Source of the DNA: Lachnospiraceae bacterium
Lineage (GTDB): Bacteria; Bacillota; Clostridia; Lachnospirales; Lachnospiraceae
NCBI GenBank assembly: GCA_017427685.1
Contig: JAFRSH010000011.1
Span: forward strand, 1 to 64,000
Direction: 5' to 3'
DNA: 64,000 nt
This document shows positions 9,022 through 17,428 of the stretch, one piece after another. Each line of letters begins with the position of its first letter. Within the stretch, counting starts at the first letter, position 1. The notes under the pieces are model-generated. The model was given only the letters and a program-made list of their open reading frames with translations. It was not told the origin of the DNA and did not search any database. Both the position numbers and the translations under genes were made by a program.

Positions 9022-9255
9022 ATGAAGAAGTTTTTTAAATTCCTTGCCGGAACGGCACTTGTTGCAGCTATCGGTGCAGGAGCATATTACGCATACAAGA
9101 AGTTCATCGCTTGCGACGGATGCGACGATGACGATTCAGACGAGGACCTTGACGATTTCGAGATGGAGGATGACGAGGACGACGCTCCTCTCAAGACACC
9201 CGAGTACGTTTCGGTTACTCCCGCAGCAGCGGATGAAAGCAAAGAAGAGCAGTGA
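9022..9255 (+). CDS. Small membrane-anchored acidic protein
   Basis: A 77-residue protein with its own promoter and a good ribosome site (GAAAGGAG). Residues 1-30 form one hydrophobic helix with positive flanks (MKKFFKFLAGTALVAAIGAG), followed by CDGC and a run dominated by Asp and Glu, then a Pro/Ala-rich tail. It is probably a single-pass membrane protein with an acidic domain. The topology, and whether the CDGC pair binds metal or forms a disulfide, cannot be told from sequence. No family was recognised. Confidence 0.6.
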   Translation: MKKFFKFLAGTALVAAIGAGAYYAYKKFIACDGCDDDDSDEDLDDFEMEDDEDDAPLKTPEYVSVTPAAADESKEEQ

Positions 9256-9266
9256 TAAATCAGTGC

Positions 9267-9295
9267 TTGACTTTGGTTGATTCAGTGGTTATAAT
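9267..9295 (+). promoter_or_regulatory. Promoter of the tyrS T-box leader
   Basis: TTGACT (9267-9272), 17-nt spacer, TATAAT (9290-9295), directly upstream of the T-box leader. Confidence 0.8.
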
Positions 9296-9299
9296 CCAC

Positions 9300-9580
9300 G
9301 TCATAAAGTTTAAGGCGATGACGGAAAGAAGTAGTCAGGATGCTTTACCCACAGAGAGCGGACGGTTGGTGTGAGTCCGCGGAAAGCGCCGGATGAATAC
9401 ATTCCCGAGCTGCCGGCCCCAAAAGCATTTGCTCGGTAGGGACGGACGGGTGAGCCCGATACAGCGAACTGCGTGTGATGGCACGTAATGAGGGATCTGT
9501 CGTGAGGCAGGTCTGAACAAGAGGTGGTACCGCGAAATATTCGCCCTCTGTTTCTAAGTTAATCGGAAACAGAGGGTTTT
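9300..9580 (+). promoter_or_regulatory. Tyrosine T-box leader with terminator
   Basis: A T-box leader senses uncharged tRNA. The conserved T-box core GAGGTGGTACCGCG lies at 9521-9534. Stem I begins near GAAAGAAGTAG (9325-9335), and a candidate specifier codon TAC (Tyr) is at 9398-9400 within GAATAC. The intrinsic terminator has arms CCCTCTGTTTC (9544-9554) and GAAACAGAGGG (9566-9576) followed by TTTT. When uncharged tRNA-Tyr binds, the antiterminator forms with the T-box sequence and tyrS is transcribed. The Tyr specifier agrees with the downstream gene. Confidence 0.93.
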
Positions 9581-9650
9581 ATTATTTGTTTCCGGGCACA
9601 GGTAAATCCCCGCGGAATCTGCCCGGGGGATGCCGGAAAGGAGAATTATC

Positions 9651-10871
9651 ATGCAGATCTACGAAGAACTTGTTGAGCGCGGACTTATCGCGCAGGTTAC
9701 CGATGAGGACAAGATCAGAGAACTCATCAACAACGGAGGTGCGAGATTCTACATCGGATTTGATCCGACCGCAGACTCACTCCATGTAGGACACTTTATG
9801 GCACTTTGTCTCATGAAGAGACTTCAGATGGCAGGCAATAAGCCCGTCGTTCTGATCGGCGGTGGAACCGGTTACATCGGCGATCCCACAGGTAAGAGCG
9901 AGATGAGAGCCATGATGACTCCCGAAACGATCGAGCATAACTGTGAGTGCTTTAAGAAGCAGATGGAACGCTTTATCGAGTTCGGCGAGGACAAGGCGAT
10001 CATGGTCAATAACGCCGACTGGCTCCTTGACCTCAAGTACATCGACCTTTTGAGGGATGTCGGGGCGTGCTTCTCGGTTAACACGATGCTCAGGGCCGAG
10101 TGCTACAAGCAGCGTATGGAGAAGGGTCTTTCCTTCCTTGAGTTCAACTACATGATCATGCAGTCCTACGACTTCTTATACCTTCATGATCACTACGGCT
10201 GCAACATGCAGTTCGGCGGTGACGATCAGTGGTCGAACATGCTCGGAGGTACGGAGCTCATCCGTAAGAAGACCGGTAAGGACGCATATGCCATGACGGT
10301 TACTCTCCTCCTTAACAGTGAGGGTAAGAAGATGGGCAAGACAGCCAAGGGTGCTGTTTGGCTTGATCCCAACAAGACTACTCCTTTCGAGTTCTTCCAG
10401 TACTGGAGAAACATCGACGATGCCGATGTTGTTAAATGCCTTAAGATGCTCACTTTCCTTCCTCTTGAGAAGATCCACGAGATGGAGCAGTGGCCCGGCG
10501 AGAGGATCAACGAGATGAAGGAGATCTTTGCTCACGAGCTCACAGAGCTTGTTCACGGCAAGGAAGAAGCCGACAAGGCACTTTCGGCAGCAAGGGCACT
10601 CTTTGCGGGCGGCGGAGATGATTCCAATATGCCCACGACCGAGATCCCCGCTGACAAGGCTGCTGACGGAATGACGATCATGGAACTCCTCGAGGCATGC
10701 TCGCTCATCCCTTCGAGAAGCGAAGGTCGTCGTCTTATCGAGCAGGGCGGTGTGAGCGTTGACGGCGAGAAGGTAACTTCGATCAACGACCGCATCACTA
10801 AGGAACAGCTTGAAGCCGGTGTTAAGATCAAGAAGGGCAAGAAGACCTTCCATAAGGCGATTATCGGATAA
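9651..10871 (+). CDS. tyrS: Tyrosyl-tRNA synthetase
   Basis: Class I aminoacyl-tRNA synthetase of 406 residues that charges tRNA-Tyr. Visible motifs are GFDPTADSLHVGH with the HIGH-type HVGH at 45-48, the tyrosine/tRNA-binding GGDDQWSN, and KMGKT (227-231) as the KMSKS-type loop. The C-terminal S4-like RNA-binding domain contains SEGRRLIEQGGVSVDG. The start chosen is the ATG 10 nt after AAAGGAG; an earlier in-frame ATG at 9630 overlaps that ribosome site. Length matches the TyrS family. The T-box leader regulates it by tRNA-Tyr charging. Confidence 0.97.
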   Translation: MQIYEELVERGLIAQVTDEDKIRELINNGGARFYIGFDPTADSLHVGHFMALCLMKRLQMAGNKPVVLIGGGTGYIGDPTGKSEMRAMMTPETIEHNCECFKKQMERFIEFGEDKAIMVNNADWLLDLKYIDLLRDVGACFSVNTMLRAECYKQRMEKGLSFLEFNYMIMQSYDFLYLHDHYGCNMQFGGDDQWSNMLGGTELIRKKTGKDAYAMTVTLLLNSEGKKMGKTAKGAVWLDPNKTTPFEFFQYWRNIDDADVVKCLKMLTFLPLEKIHEMEQWPGERINEMKEIFAHELTELVHGKEEADKALSAARALFAGGGDDSNMPTTEIPADKAADGMTIMELLEACSLIPSRSEGRRLIEQGGVSVDGEKVTSINDRITKEQLEAGVKIKKGKKTFHKAIIG

Positions 10872-10876
10872 GTGTA

Positions 10877-10993
10877 ATGTCTATGCTGAAAAAGAGAATA
10901 CTTCCGCTGCTGTTTTGTCTCCTGATGGTGACAACGGCAGCGGGGTCGGAGTATTCGACACCTACGAAGAAGGCGAAGAAACCTATGCGGTGA
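10877..10993 (+). CDS. Possible short signal-peptide-like ORF
   Basis: A 38-residue frame reads MSMLKKRILPLLFCLLMVTT then AAGSEYS, which looks like an export signal with nothing mature behind it. An overlapping frame continues to 11025 with an acidic tail (TYEEGEETYAVIRDSELTK), so it may be a frameshifted remnant of a secreted-protein gene. The ribosome site is weak. It could also be chance. Confidence 0.2.
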   Translation: MSMLKKRILPLLFCLLMVTTAAGSEYSTPTKKAKKPMR

Positions 10994-11021
10994 TCAGGGA
11001 TTCGGAGCTTACAAAAATAAC

Positions 11022-11050
11022 TTGAATATCAGTTCTGTATTTGATAAAAT
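11022..11050 (+). promoter_or_regulatory. Promoter of tRNA-Leu
   Basis: TTGAAT (11022-11027), 17-nt spacer, TAAAAT (11045-11050), ending 22 nt before the tRNA. Confidence 0.6.
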
Positions 11051-11071
11051 TGCGGTGTTGCGAAACAACAA

Positions 11072-11155
11072 GCCGGCGTGATGGAATTGGCAGACGTGCA
11101 AGACTCAAAATCTTGTGTCCGCGAGGACGTGCGGGTTCGACCCCCGCCGCCGGCA
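11072..11155 (+). tRNA. tRNA-Leu (anticodon CAA)
   Basis: An 84-nt cloverleaf with acceptor GCCGGCG pairing with CGCCGGC and discriminator A at 11155. The anticodon stem CAAGA/TCTTG encloses loop CTCAAAA, giving anticodon CAA (reads UUG). A long variable arm, as in type II tRNAs, precedes the T-arm GCGGG-TTCGACC-CCCGC. The 3' CCA is not encoded. Confidence 0.95.
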
Positions 11156-11169
11156 GTACCGTATCAAAA

Positions 11170-11203
11170 ACCCTCTTTGCAGGTATTCTGCAAAGAGGGT
11201 TTT
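11170..11203. terminator. Terminator shared by tRNA-Leu and sufB
   Basis: Arms 11170-11182 and 11188-11200 form a 13-bp stem followed by TTT on the plus strand and AAAAA before it, so it can work in both directions between the convergent tRNA-Leu and the minus-strand suf gene. Confidence 0.8.
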
Positions 11204-11221
11204 GTCATGTATGATGAATTC

Positions 11222-12139
11222 TTATTTTAGGAATCCGTTTATGATCATGTTCTCGGCTTCGGTTTCGGTGAGCCCTAGTGACATGAGCTTCGTGAGCTGC
11301 TCACCCGCGATCTTTCCGATGGCTGCTTCGTGGATGAGCGTTGCATCAACGTGGTTGGCGTTGATCTCGGGGATGGCGGCTACCTTGCCGTTGTCCATTA
11401 TGATGCCGTCACATTCGGAGTGACCGTGGCAACGGTTGTTGCCGTTGATGTTGGAGCGGAAGAGCTGTGTCGAGCTGTCACGTGCAACCGAACGGGAAAC
11501 AAGCCTTGTACTCGATCCTTCACCATTCAGATCTACCGAGAAGTCTGTCTCGGCATGCTGCTTGCCGTGGGTCATGATCTTTTCTTTGATGATGAGAGTC
11601 GCACCGTCTCCGATGACCGCTTTAGTGGTCCTGAGGGTGGAATCGACGCCCTTGATCTGTACGGAGTCCATTTCGAGGGTGCTGTCCTTCTCGAGGTTGA
11701 TCACCGTGGTGGGATTGAGGATACGTTCGCCGTTACCGTCTCCTTCTCCGTAGTGCTTTTCAACGTAACGAACGATCGAGCGCTCTCCGACGTAGAAGGT
11801 ATGGATACCGTCGTGCTCCGAGCGCTGGTCTCCGCAGTTATGGATACCGCAGCCGGCTATGATCGTCACGTTACAGTCCTTACCGATGTGGAAGTCGTTG
11901 TAAACGAGCTCCGTGATCCCGGTCTGGCTGATGATGACGGGGATGTGCATGCTTTCGTTCTTGGTACCGTCGGCAACGTAGATATCAATGCCGGGTTTAT
12001 CAGTCTTCTTCTCGATCACTATGTTGGCGGAGGAGTGCATTTCCACACTTTCACCGTTTGCACGGAGACTGTATGCGCCTTCGGGAACGCTGTGCAGATC
12101 GGCAACTTCCGCGATCAGTCTTTTTTGAATGTCATCCAT
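11222..12139 (-). CDS. sufB: SufB/SufD-family Fe-S cluster scaffold protein
   Basis: This cytoplasmic scaffold protein of about 305 residues assembles Fe-S clusters together with the SufC ATPase encoded just upstream. Family features are the beta-helix core with AGCGIHNCGDQRSEHDGIH, VRYVEKHYGEGDGNG, and the C-terminal NHVDATLIHEAAIGKI ... QLTKLMSLGLTETEAENMIINGFL block. It is shorter than the about 450-residue SufB of full SUF operons. It fits the compact two-gene SufC-SufB type found in anaerobes, in which one protein replaces SufB and SufD. AAGGAG lies 11 nt before the chosen ATG; an ATG three codons earlier is only 2 nt from the site. Confidence 0.88.
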   Translation of the reverse strand: MDDIQKRLIAEVADLHSVPEGAYSLRANGESVEMHSSANIVIEKKTDKPGIDIYVADGTKNESMHIPVIISQTGITELVYNDFHIGKDCNVTIIAGCGIHNCGDQRSEHDGIHTFYVGERSIVRYVEKHYGEGDGNGERILNPTTVINLEKDSTLEMDSVQIKGVDSTLRTTKAVIGDGATLIIKEKIMTHGKQHAETDFSVDLNGEGSSTRLVSRSVARDSSTQLFRSNINGNNRCHGHSECDGIIMDNGKVAAIPEINANHVDATLIHEAAIGKIAGEQLTKLMSLGLTETEAENMIINGFLK

Positions 12140-12175
12140 ATATGTCATTACTCCTTAGAATCGTATACTGGTGGG

Positions 12176-12901
12176 TTACTTGGCTTCTGCCGTGAATCTG
12201 CAACCCATGGTCAGACAGTCGTACTCCGGAAGGATCTCTTCGCGGGTTCCTTTGCCTTTCATCTCGCCGTCGGCGATGAGGATAAGCTCGTCGGCAATGT
12301 TTATGATCCTCTCCTGATGTGAGATGATGAGGATCATGCCGTGTATGTCGTCATGAAGCTTTTCAAATTCCTTGATGAGGTTGTTGAAGCTCCAGAGGTC
12401 GATGCCGGCCTCGGGCTCGTCAAAGAGAGTAACCTTTGTCTTACGTGCAAGCGTCATCGCGATCTCGATACGCTTGAGCTCACCGCCCGAAAGAGAAGCA
12501 TTGATCTCACGGTCGATATAATCACGGGCACAGAGTCCCACGCGGGAAAGGTATTCGCAGGCTTCGTCAAGCGAGACGTTGTTGCCGGCTGCGAGAGAGA
12601 TCAGGTCTTTTACGGTGATGCCTTTAAATCTCACGGGTTGCTGGAAAGCAAAGCTGATCCCGGATTTGGCTCTTTCGGATACAGAAAGGCCGGTGATATC
12701 CCGGCCGTCGAGTATGATGCTTCCTTCAGTTGGAGTTATTATTCCCGCAATAACCTTCGCGAGAGTAGACTTTCCGCCTCCGTTGGGGCCGGTTACGACG
12801 TAGAACTTGTCGTCCTGCAGTGTGAGGGAGATGTTTTTAAGGATCTCCTTTGAGCCGTCGTTGTCGCTGACGGTGTATGATATATTCTTTAATTCAAGCA
12901 A
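12176..12901 (-). CDS. sufC: SufC ATPase of the Fe-S cluster assembly complex
   Basis: ABC-type ATPase of 241 residues. Walker A is GPNGGGKST, the signature is LSGGELKRIEIA, and Walker B is VTLFDEPEAGIDLW, with a SufC-like helical region (YIDREINASLSGGELKR). SufC binds SufB/SufD and drives conformational change needed for cluster assembly; it is soluble and not a transporter. The start is TTG after AGGAG with a 6-nt spacer. It forms an operon with sufB 36 nt downstream. No sufS, sufU or sufR is in the window, so the cysteine desulfurase must be elsewhere. A compound hairpin precedes its ribosome site. Confidence 0.9.
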   Translation of the reverse strand: MLELKNISYTVSDNDGSKEILKNISLTLQDDKFYVVTGPNGGGKSTLAKVIAGIITPTEGSIILDGRDITGLSVSERAKSGISFAFQQPVRFKGITVKDLISLAAGNNVSLDEACEYLSRVGLCARDYIDREINASLSGGELKRIEIAMTLARKTKVTLFDEPEAGIDLWSFNNLIKEFEKLHDDIHGMILIISHQERIINIADELILIADGEMKGKGTREEILPEYDCLTMGCRFTAEAK

Positions 12902-12916
12902 TTTAAGCTCCTATCC

Positions 12917-12952
12917 GGACTGAAGCACTACGCGCGCGAGTGGCGACAGTCC
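12917..12952. other. Two-tier hairpin before sufC
   Basis: GGACTG (12917-12922) pairs with CAGTCC (12947-12952) around an inner CACT/AGTG stem and a GCGCGC-rich apex. On the minus strand it separates the regulator-Hpt gene from sufC and ends just before the sufC ribosome site. On the plus strand it is followed by TTTTGTT. It may be a terminator or a leader element of suf. Confidence 0.45.
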
Positions 12953-12970
12953 TTTTGTTGATACGGTAAA

Positions 12971-14014
12971 TCAGTTCCTTTTGATGTGCTCGCCGATTTC
13001 GGTGAGCCATTCTTTTGCAAGGGCTATGTCACCGCTGTCAAGGGCTTCCCTGCAATGGGCAATGTATCTGATGATCTTGTCGCGGTCGATCGACTTCTCG
13101 GATTTTGCGACTGTACCGGGTTGTTCATCCTTAAGGGATGTGAGAACACCCGCGTCACTTGCCTGTTGTTTGTGCCCCGCAAACGACAGAAAAGCATCTG
13201 CGGAGGAGCAGAGCTCGTCAAGAGCCCTGAGAAGAGCAGCAGTTCCGGTAGCAAGCGAACTGAGCTTTTCCTCGTACTCGGAGGGGGCAACCTGTTTGGC
13301 AACAAGCTTCTTGCCGAGTTCGTTGAGGCGGCTTGCATCCTCGGAAAGCTTAAATGCTCCGATGATCGCGGCCTCGCCCTTGATGCGGTGGACTTCGACG
13401 CAGTACGATTCGTAGTCCTCTCCGGAAAGAGCATTGTTAATACGGGAATGCTTGCCCGAGTTGTCCTCGGTAAAGATCATAAGAGTCTCAAGGAAACCGT
13501 CACGATCGGTCCTGAGCATTTCTTTGAGCGTCTCGTCTGTGATACCGACGATCCTCGGAAGAACTGTATCGGGATCGTAATTGCCCCGTACCGCCGATTC
13601 GTGAACAGCATGTCTGCGAAGCGATGTTCCGCACCATTTGTCGATCACGGCGCAGACATCCTCAAGCTTGAAGGGCTTGAGAAGAACATCGTTTATACCG
13701 TTGTCGATCATACGACGCTGCATGGCGTTATCGTCCTCGGCAGTGAGCGCGATGACCGGAAGTCGCTCGTAGTAATCGGGAGCAGCGTGAACGCCTCCCG
13801 TCATGGAGCGAATGAGACGGGTAGCTTCGATGCCGTTGATATCGGGCATAAGATAGTCCATGAAAACAAGATCGTAGTCATGGTCTTTGACGGAACGCAG
13901 ACCTTCACGGACATCGGAAAAAGTGTCCGTATGACAATCGATCTTTGCGAGCATCAGCTCGGTGAGCTTAAGGTTAAGCTCGCTGTCATCTATTATCAGA
14001 AGCTGTACTGACAT
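12971..14014 (-). CDS. Response regulator receiver with Hpt phosphotransfer domain
   Basis: This 347-residue protein has a CheY-like receiver domain (1-125) with acidic pair D9/D10, phosphoacceptor D53 in FMDYLMPD, T91 and K113 in LLKPF. An Hpt domain (about 160-260) has its phosphorylatable H209 in EVHRIKGEAAIIG. The C-terminal tail (270-347) is helical and of no known family. Such proteins relay phosphate between a hybrid kinase and another regulator. No partner kinase is adjacent. The gene is preceded on the minus strand by TTGACA-N18-TATTAT. Domain assignment is secure; the signal and target are unknown. Confidence 0.88.
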   Translation of the reverse strand: MSVQLLIIDDSELNLKLTELMLAKIDCHTDTFSDVREGLRSVKDHDYDLVFMDYLMPDINGIEATRLIRSMTGGVHAAPDYYERLPVIALTAEDDNAMQRRMIDNGINDVLLKPFKLEDVCAVIDKWCGTSLRRHAVHESAVRGNYDPDTVLPRIVGITDETLKEMLRTDRDGFLETLMIFTEDNSGKHSRINNALSGEDYESYCVEVHRIKGEAAIIGAFKLSEDASRLNELGKKLVAKQVAPSEYEEKLSSLATGTAALLRALDELCSSADAFLSFAGHKQQASDAGVLTSLKDEQPGTVAKSEKSIDRDKIIRYIAHCREALDSGDIALAKEWLTEIGEHIKRN

Positions 14015-14073
14015 AAATCCCTCTCATCGGAAACCGATCGAAATCGGAAAAATAAGCCTTCTTGCGCGTTGCT

Positions 14074-14103
14074 ATAATATCATAAGAAAACACTTTGTGT
14101 CAA
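14074..14103 (-). promoter_or_regulatory. Promoter of the receiver-Hpt gene
   Basis: On the minus strand TTGACA (14103-14098), 18-nt spacer, TATTAT (14079-14074), 60 nt from the start codon. Confidence 0.6.
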
Positions 14104-14137
14104 TCCGTGAACCCCCGCGAGGAACGCAACACTCGCC

Positions 14138-14167
14138 TTTACTATGTGGGCGCAGATATGGTATAAT
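14138..14167 (+). promoter_or_regulatory. Promoter of the CvpA-family gene
   Basis: TTTACT (14138-14143), 18-nt spacer, TATAAT (14162-14167), 67 nt before the ATG at 14234. Confidence 0.6.
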
Positions 14168-14233
14168 ACACATGTATATGCATTCGCGGCGGACCGTTAA
14201 GGTACCGCAAATCGGACGAATGAGGAGTTACAA

Positions 14234-14923
14234 ATGAACCTTACACTCATAATAATCATAATTGCTCTTATCCTGCTCGGACTTTGGGGATGGTTTTACG
14301 GATTCATCAGGATGGTTTGTGTTTTATGCTCGTCGATAATCATATTCGTGCTCACACTTTTCCTGGCTCCGATCACCACCAACATACTTTCAAACTCGGA
14401 GGCCGTGCACGATACCATATATGAGAAAGTTGCGGGAAACATCAACTTGCCCACGGTAGATGCGCAGACGGCGGTTCAGTACTTTGACATGGTGGGTGAC
14501 AACATCCCGCGCGGTATGGAAAGCACCTTAAAAGAAGGCCTGCAGGGACTCGCATCGGATGTTTCAACCGCCACCAATGACGCAGGAGATTACATCCGCG
14601 AAGAAGTCACGATGATGATCATCAAGATTCTGGGCTTTATAGTGACCTACATCGTTGTTTCGCTTCTGGTCGGGCTATTGTTTAAGCTCTTCAAAGTGCT
14701 GTCAAAGCTGCCTGTCATCAATATCGCGAATAAGGCGCTCGGGGTCGTTGCGGGCGTGGCACTCGGGTTCTTCCTGGTCGGTGTGTTCTTCGCCATCGTA
14801 TCGTTCGTTTCGCCCGAGACATTTAACGACGGAATTGCGGCTGACATTAATTCGAGCGCGGTGCTCGGATGGATATATGATCACAACATAGTATCACCCT
14901 TTGTTAACAGTTACCTTAAGTAA
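14234..14923 (+). CDS. CvpA-family membrane protein
   Basis: A 229-residue membrane protein. The N terminus is strongly hydrophobic (residues 4-24), followed by GWFYGFIRMVCVLCSSIIIFVL, the typical CvpA start in which a G-x2-G-F motif links the first two helices. Two further helices lie at about 133-155 and 165-200. CvpA proteins are linked to colicin V production in E. coli and to cell-envelope maintenance elsewhere; the molecular activity is not established. The ribosome site is GAGGAG before ATG. It precedes the GH3 gene by 42 nt and may be cotranscribed with it. Confidence 0.75.
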   Translation: MNLTLIIIIIALILLGLWGWFYGFIRMVCVLCSSIIIFVLTLFLAPITTNILSNSEAVHDTIYEKVAGNINLPTVDAQTAVQYFDMVGDNIPRGMESTLKEGLQGLASDVSTATNDAGDYIREEVTMMIIKILGFIVTYIVVSLLVGLLFKLFKVLSKLPVINIANKALGVVAGVALGFFLVGVFFAIVSFVSPETFNDGIAADINSSAVLGWIYDHNIVSPFVNSYLK

Positions 14924-14965
14924 AAGCCGGTACTTCCCCGAAGTATTGGCGGAAAGAGGAGACCC

Positions 14966-17428
14966 ATGACATTAAAGGAATTGATAGGACAGATGACAGT
15001 TGCCGAGAAGGCGAGATTCATGGAAGGTGTCAACGCATGGGAGACACCGGCACTTGAGAGACTCGGGATCCCTTCGATCAGAGTGGCCGACGGCCCTCAC
15101 GGAGTCAGAAAGCAGAACGACACTGAGGATACCACCCCCGAAGCAGCGGGAACCGTTACCTCGGTTTGCTTCCCTTCGGCTTCCGCACTTGCGGCATCCT
15201 TTAACCGCGGAGTTTTCGCGACACTCGGCGAGACTCTTGCCAAGGAGTGCAAAGCTCTTGATGTGGACATGATCCTCGGACCCGCCATCAACATCAAGCG
15301 TTCTCCCCTTTGCGGACGTAACTTCGAGTATGTGAGCGAAGATCCTTACCTCACGGGAGAGCTCGCTACGGCTTATGTTAAGGGAGTTCAGCGCCACAAC
15401 GTGGGCGTGAGCGTCAAGCATTTCGCCGCCAACAACCAGGAAAAGAGACGAATGACCATCAGTGCGGTCATTGACGAGAGGACGCTTCGAGAGATCTACC
15501 TGAGTGCTTTTGAAGCCGTTGTCAAGGGAGCGGATCCTGATTCGCTCATGTGCTCCTACAACGGGATCAACGGCGTATTCAGCAGTCAGAACAAGAAGCT
15601 GCTCACTGACATCTTAAGGAACGAATGGGGCTACAAGGGCTTCGTTATGTCGGACTGGGGTGCGGTACACGAGAGGCCTCTCGGCGTTGCTGCCGGTCTG
15701 GACCTGGGTATGCCCAGCAGCGGAGGTAAGGATGCGAAGGACGTCGAGGAAGCCGTCAACAACGGAACACTTGACGAAGCTCTGCTCGACACGGCTGTTG
15801 CCAACATCCTTAAGAAGGTCGACAAGTACAAGAAAATACCCCTCCTTCACGAAGGAGAAACTCCTGCGGAAGAGGATGAGTCAAAAGTTAAGCCACAATT
15901 TAATAGATCGGATGACCATAAGATCGCACGTAAGATCGCGAGCGAGTGTATGGTACTCTTAAAGAACGAAGGAATGCTTCCTCTCAGTACTTCGGAGAAG
16001 ATAGTATTTATCGGTGAGTACGCGCGTAAGCCCCGTTTCCAGGGTGCCGGAAGCTCTCACATCACTTCTTTCAGGGTGAGCTCACCCCTTGCTGCGGCCA
16101 GACACTTTGCCGATGTCAGATACAAGAAGGGCTTCGGAGTCGATGATGAGAAGCTTGACGAGAAGCTTGCCGACGAAGCGGTTCTCGCTGCAAGAAAGGC
16201 TTCTGTGGCCGTGATCTTTGCGGGACTTCCCGATGAGTACGAGAGCGAAGGCTTCGACAGAGACGGACTTAATCTCCCCGAAGCACAGAACGAGCTTATA
16301 GCCAGGATATGCAAGGTTCAGCCAAACACCGTGGTCTGCCTCCAGAACGGATCACCTGTCACTATGCCCTGGATCAACGATGTAAACGCCGTCCTTGAGT
16401 GCTATCTGGCGGGAGAAGCGGGAGGAGAGGCCTGCGCCAAGATCCTCTTCGGTAAAGTCAATCCGAGCGGAAAGCTCGCGGAGACATTCCCCTTGAGACT
16501 TTCCGATACACCGTGCCGCGAGAACTTCCCCGGCAGAGCCAAGACAGTTGAATACCGCGAAGCGATCTTCGTGGGATACAGATACTACGACAAGGTTTCG
16601 ATGAACGTGCTGTTCCCCTTCGGTCACGGCCTTTCGTACACAACCTTCTCGTACAGTGATCTCAGGATCAATCACAAGGTCGATGAGGTAGAAGTTAATT
16701 TTAAAATTAAGAATTCGGGTAGCTGTTCCGGAGCCGAGGTTGCCCAGGTCTATGTGGGCAAGCCTGTGGGACAGGTTCACCGTGCGGTCAGAGAGCTTAA
16801 GGGTTTTGAAAAGATCTATCTCGAACCCGGTGAAGAGCGTGAGATCACGATCACACTCGACAAGAGAGCATTCTCCTACTACAGCGCGGGAGAAGGTGAC
16901 TGGGTCGTAGAACCCGGAAGCTACCATATAAGCGTTGGATCCTCAAGCAGGGATCTGAGGCTCAGAGGTGTTGTGACGCTCGACACGAGTGGTGGCTCAG
17001 TCAAGCTCCACAAGGCTGACGAGCTTCCCACTTACTTCTTCGGTGATCCCGCCGTTGTCAGTGACGAGGAGTTTGCGACTCTGCTCTGCGCACCTATCCC
17101 CGAAGCCGATTACAAGCCGGGCGAGAAGTTTACGCTCTACAATTCACTCGAGGACGTGAAGAACACCCGCTTCGGTAAGGTATTCTACAGGATCGCTAAG
17201 CTTGCATGCAAGGGGCACACGCTTCTCGGCAGCAAGAAGATGTTTGAGACCAATGTCCTTGAGACGCAGATGCGCAATTACTTTGCATGGTCGAACGGAA
17301 GGGTTACGGAGGACACAGCGAAAGCGCTCCTCGGACTCTTCAATAACGAGGACATCGAAAAGAATCTTAAGATCGTCGCTGCTGCGGGGATCGACCTTGT
17401 CAAAGGAAGGTTTACGGGTAAGAAATGA
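14966..17428 (+). CDS. Glycoside hydrolase family 3 (beta-glucosidase type)
   Basis: An 820-residue enzyme that probably releases glucose or xylose from beta-linked oligosaccharides. The GH3 TIM-barrel domain (1-290) contains VADGPHGVR, GRNFEYVSEDPYLTGELA, VKHFAANNQE and the nucleophile D230 in GFVMSDWGA. The second alpha/beta domain (330-560) follows, with GHGLSYTTFSYS introducing the fibronectin-like domain (600-670). A C-terminal about 140-residue extension is helical. There is no signal peptide, so it should act in the cytoplasm on imported oligosaccharides. The ribosome site GAAAGAGGAG precedes ATG. The stop codon overlaps the next start (ATGA). Substrate cannot be read from sequence. 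Confidence 0.92.
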   Translation: MTLKELIGQMTVAEKARFMEGVNAWETPALERLGIPSIRVADGPHGVRKQNDTEDTTPEAAGTVTSVCFPSASALAASFNRGVFATLGETLAKECKALDVDMILGPAINIKRSPLCGRNFEYVSEDPYLTGELATAYVKGVQRHNVGVSVKHFAANNQEKRRMTISAVIDERTLREIYLSAFEAVVKGADPDSLMCSYNGINGVFSSQNKKLLTDILRNEWGYKGFVMSDWGAVHERPLGVAAGLDLGMPSSGGKDAKDVEEAVNNGTLDEALLDTAVANILKKVDKYKKIPLLHEGETPAEEDESKVKPQFNRSDDHKIARKIASECMVLLKNEGMLPLSTSEKIVFIGEYARKPRFQGAGSSHITSFRVSSPLAAARHFADVRYKKGFGVDDEKLDEKLADEAVLAARKASVAVIFAGLPDEYESEGFDRDGLNLPEAQNELIARICKVQPNTVVCLQNGSPVTMPWINDVNAVLECYLAGEAGGEACAKILFGKVNPSGKLAETFPLRLSDTPCRENFPGRAKTVEYREAIFVGYRYYDKVSMNVLFPFGHGLSYTTFSYSDLRINHKVDEVEVNFKIKNSGSCSGAEVAQVYVGKPVGQVHRAVRELKGFEKIYLEPGEEREITITLDKRAFSYYSAGEGDWVVEPGSYHISVGSSSRDLRLRGVVTLDTSGGSVKLHKADELPTYFFGDPAVVSDEEFATLLCAPIPEADYKPGEKFTLYNSLEDVKNTRFGKVFYRIAKLACKGHTLLGSKKMFETNVLETQMRNYFAWSNGRVTEDTAKALLGLFNNEDIEKNLKIVAAAGIDLVKGRFTGKK

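Noticed and set aside
11330..12322. Long plus-strand frame across sufB and sufC
   Set aside because: It is antisense to well-supported suf genes and encodes low-information sequence.
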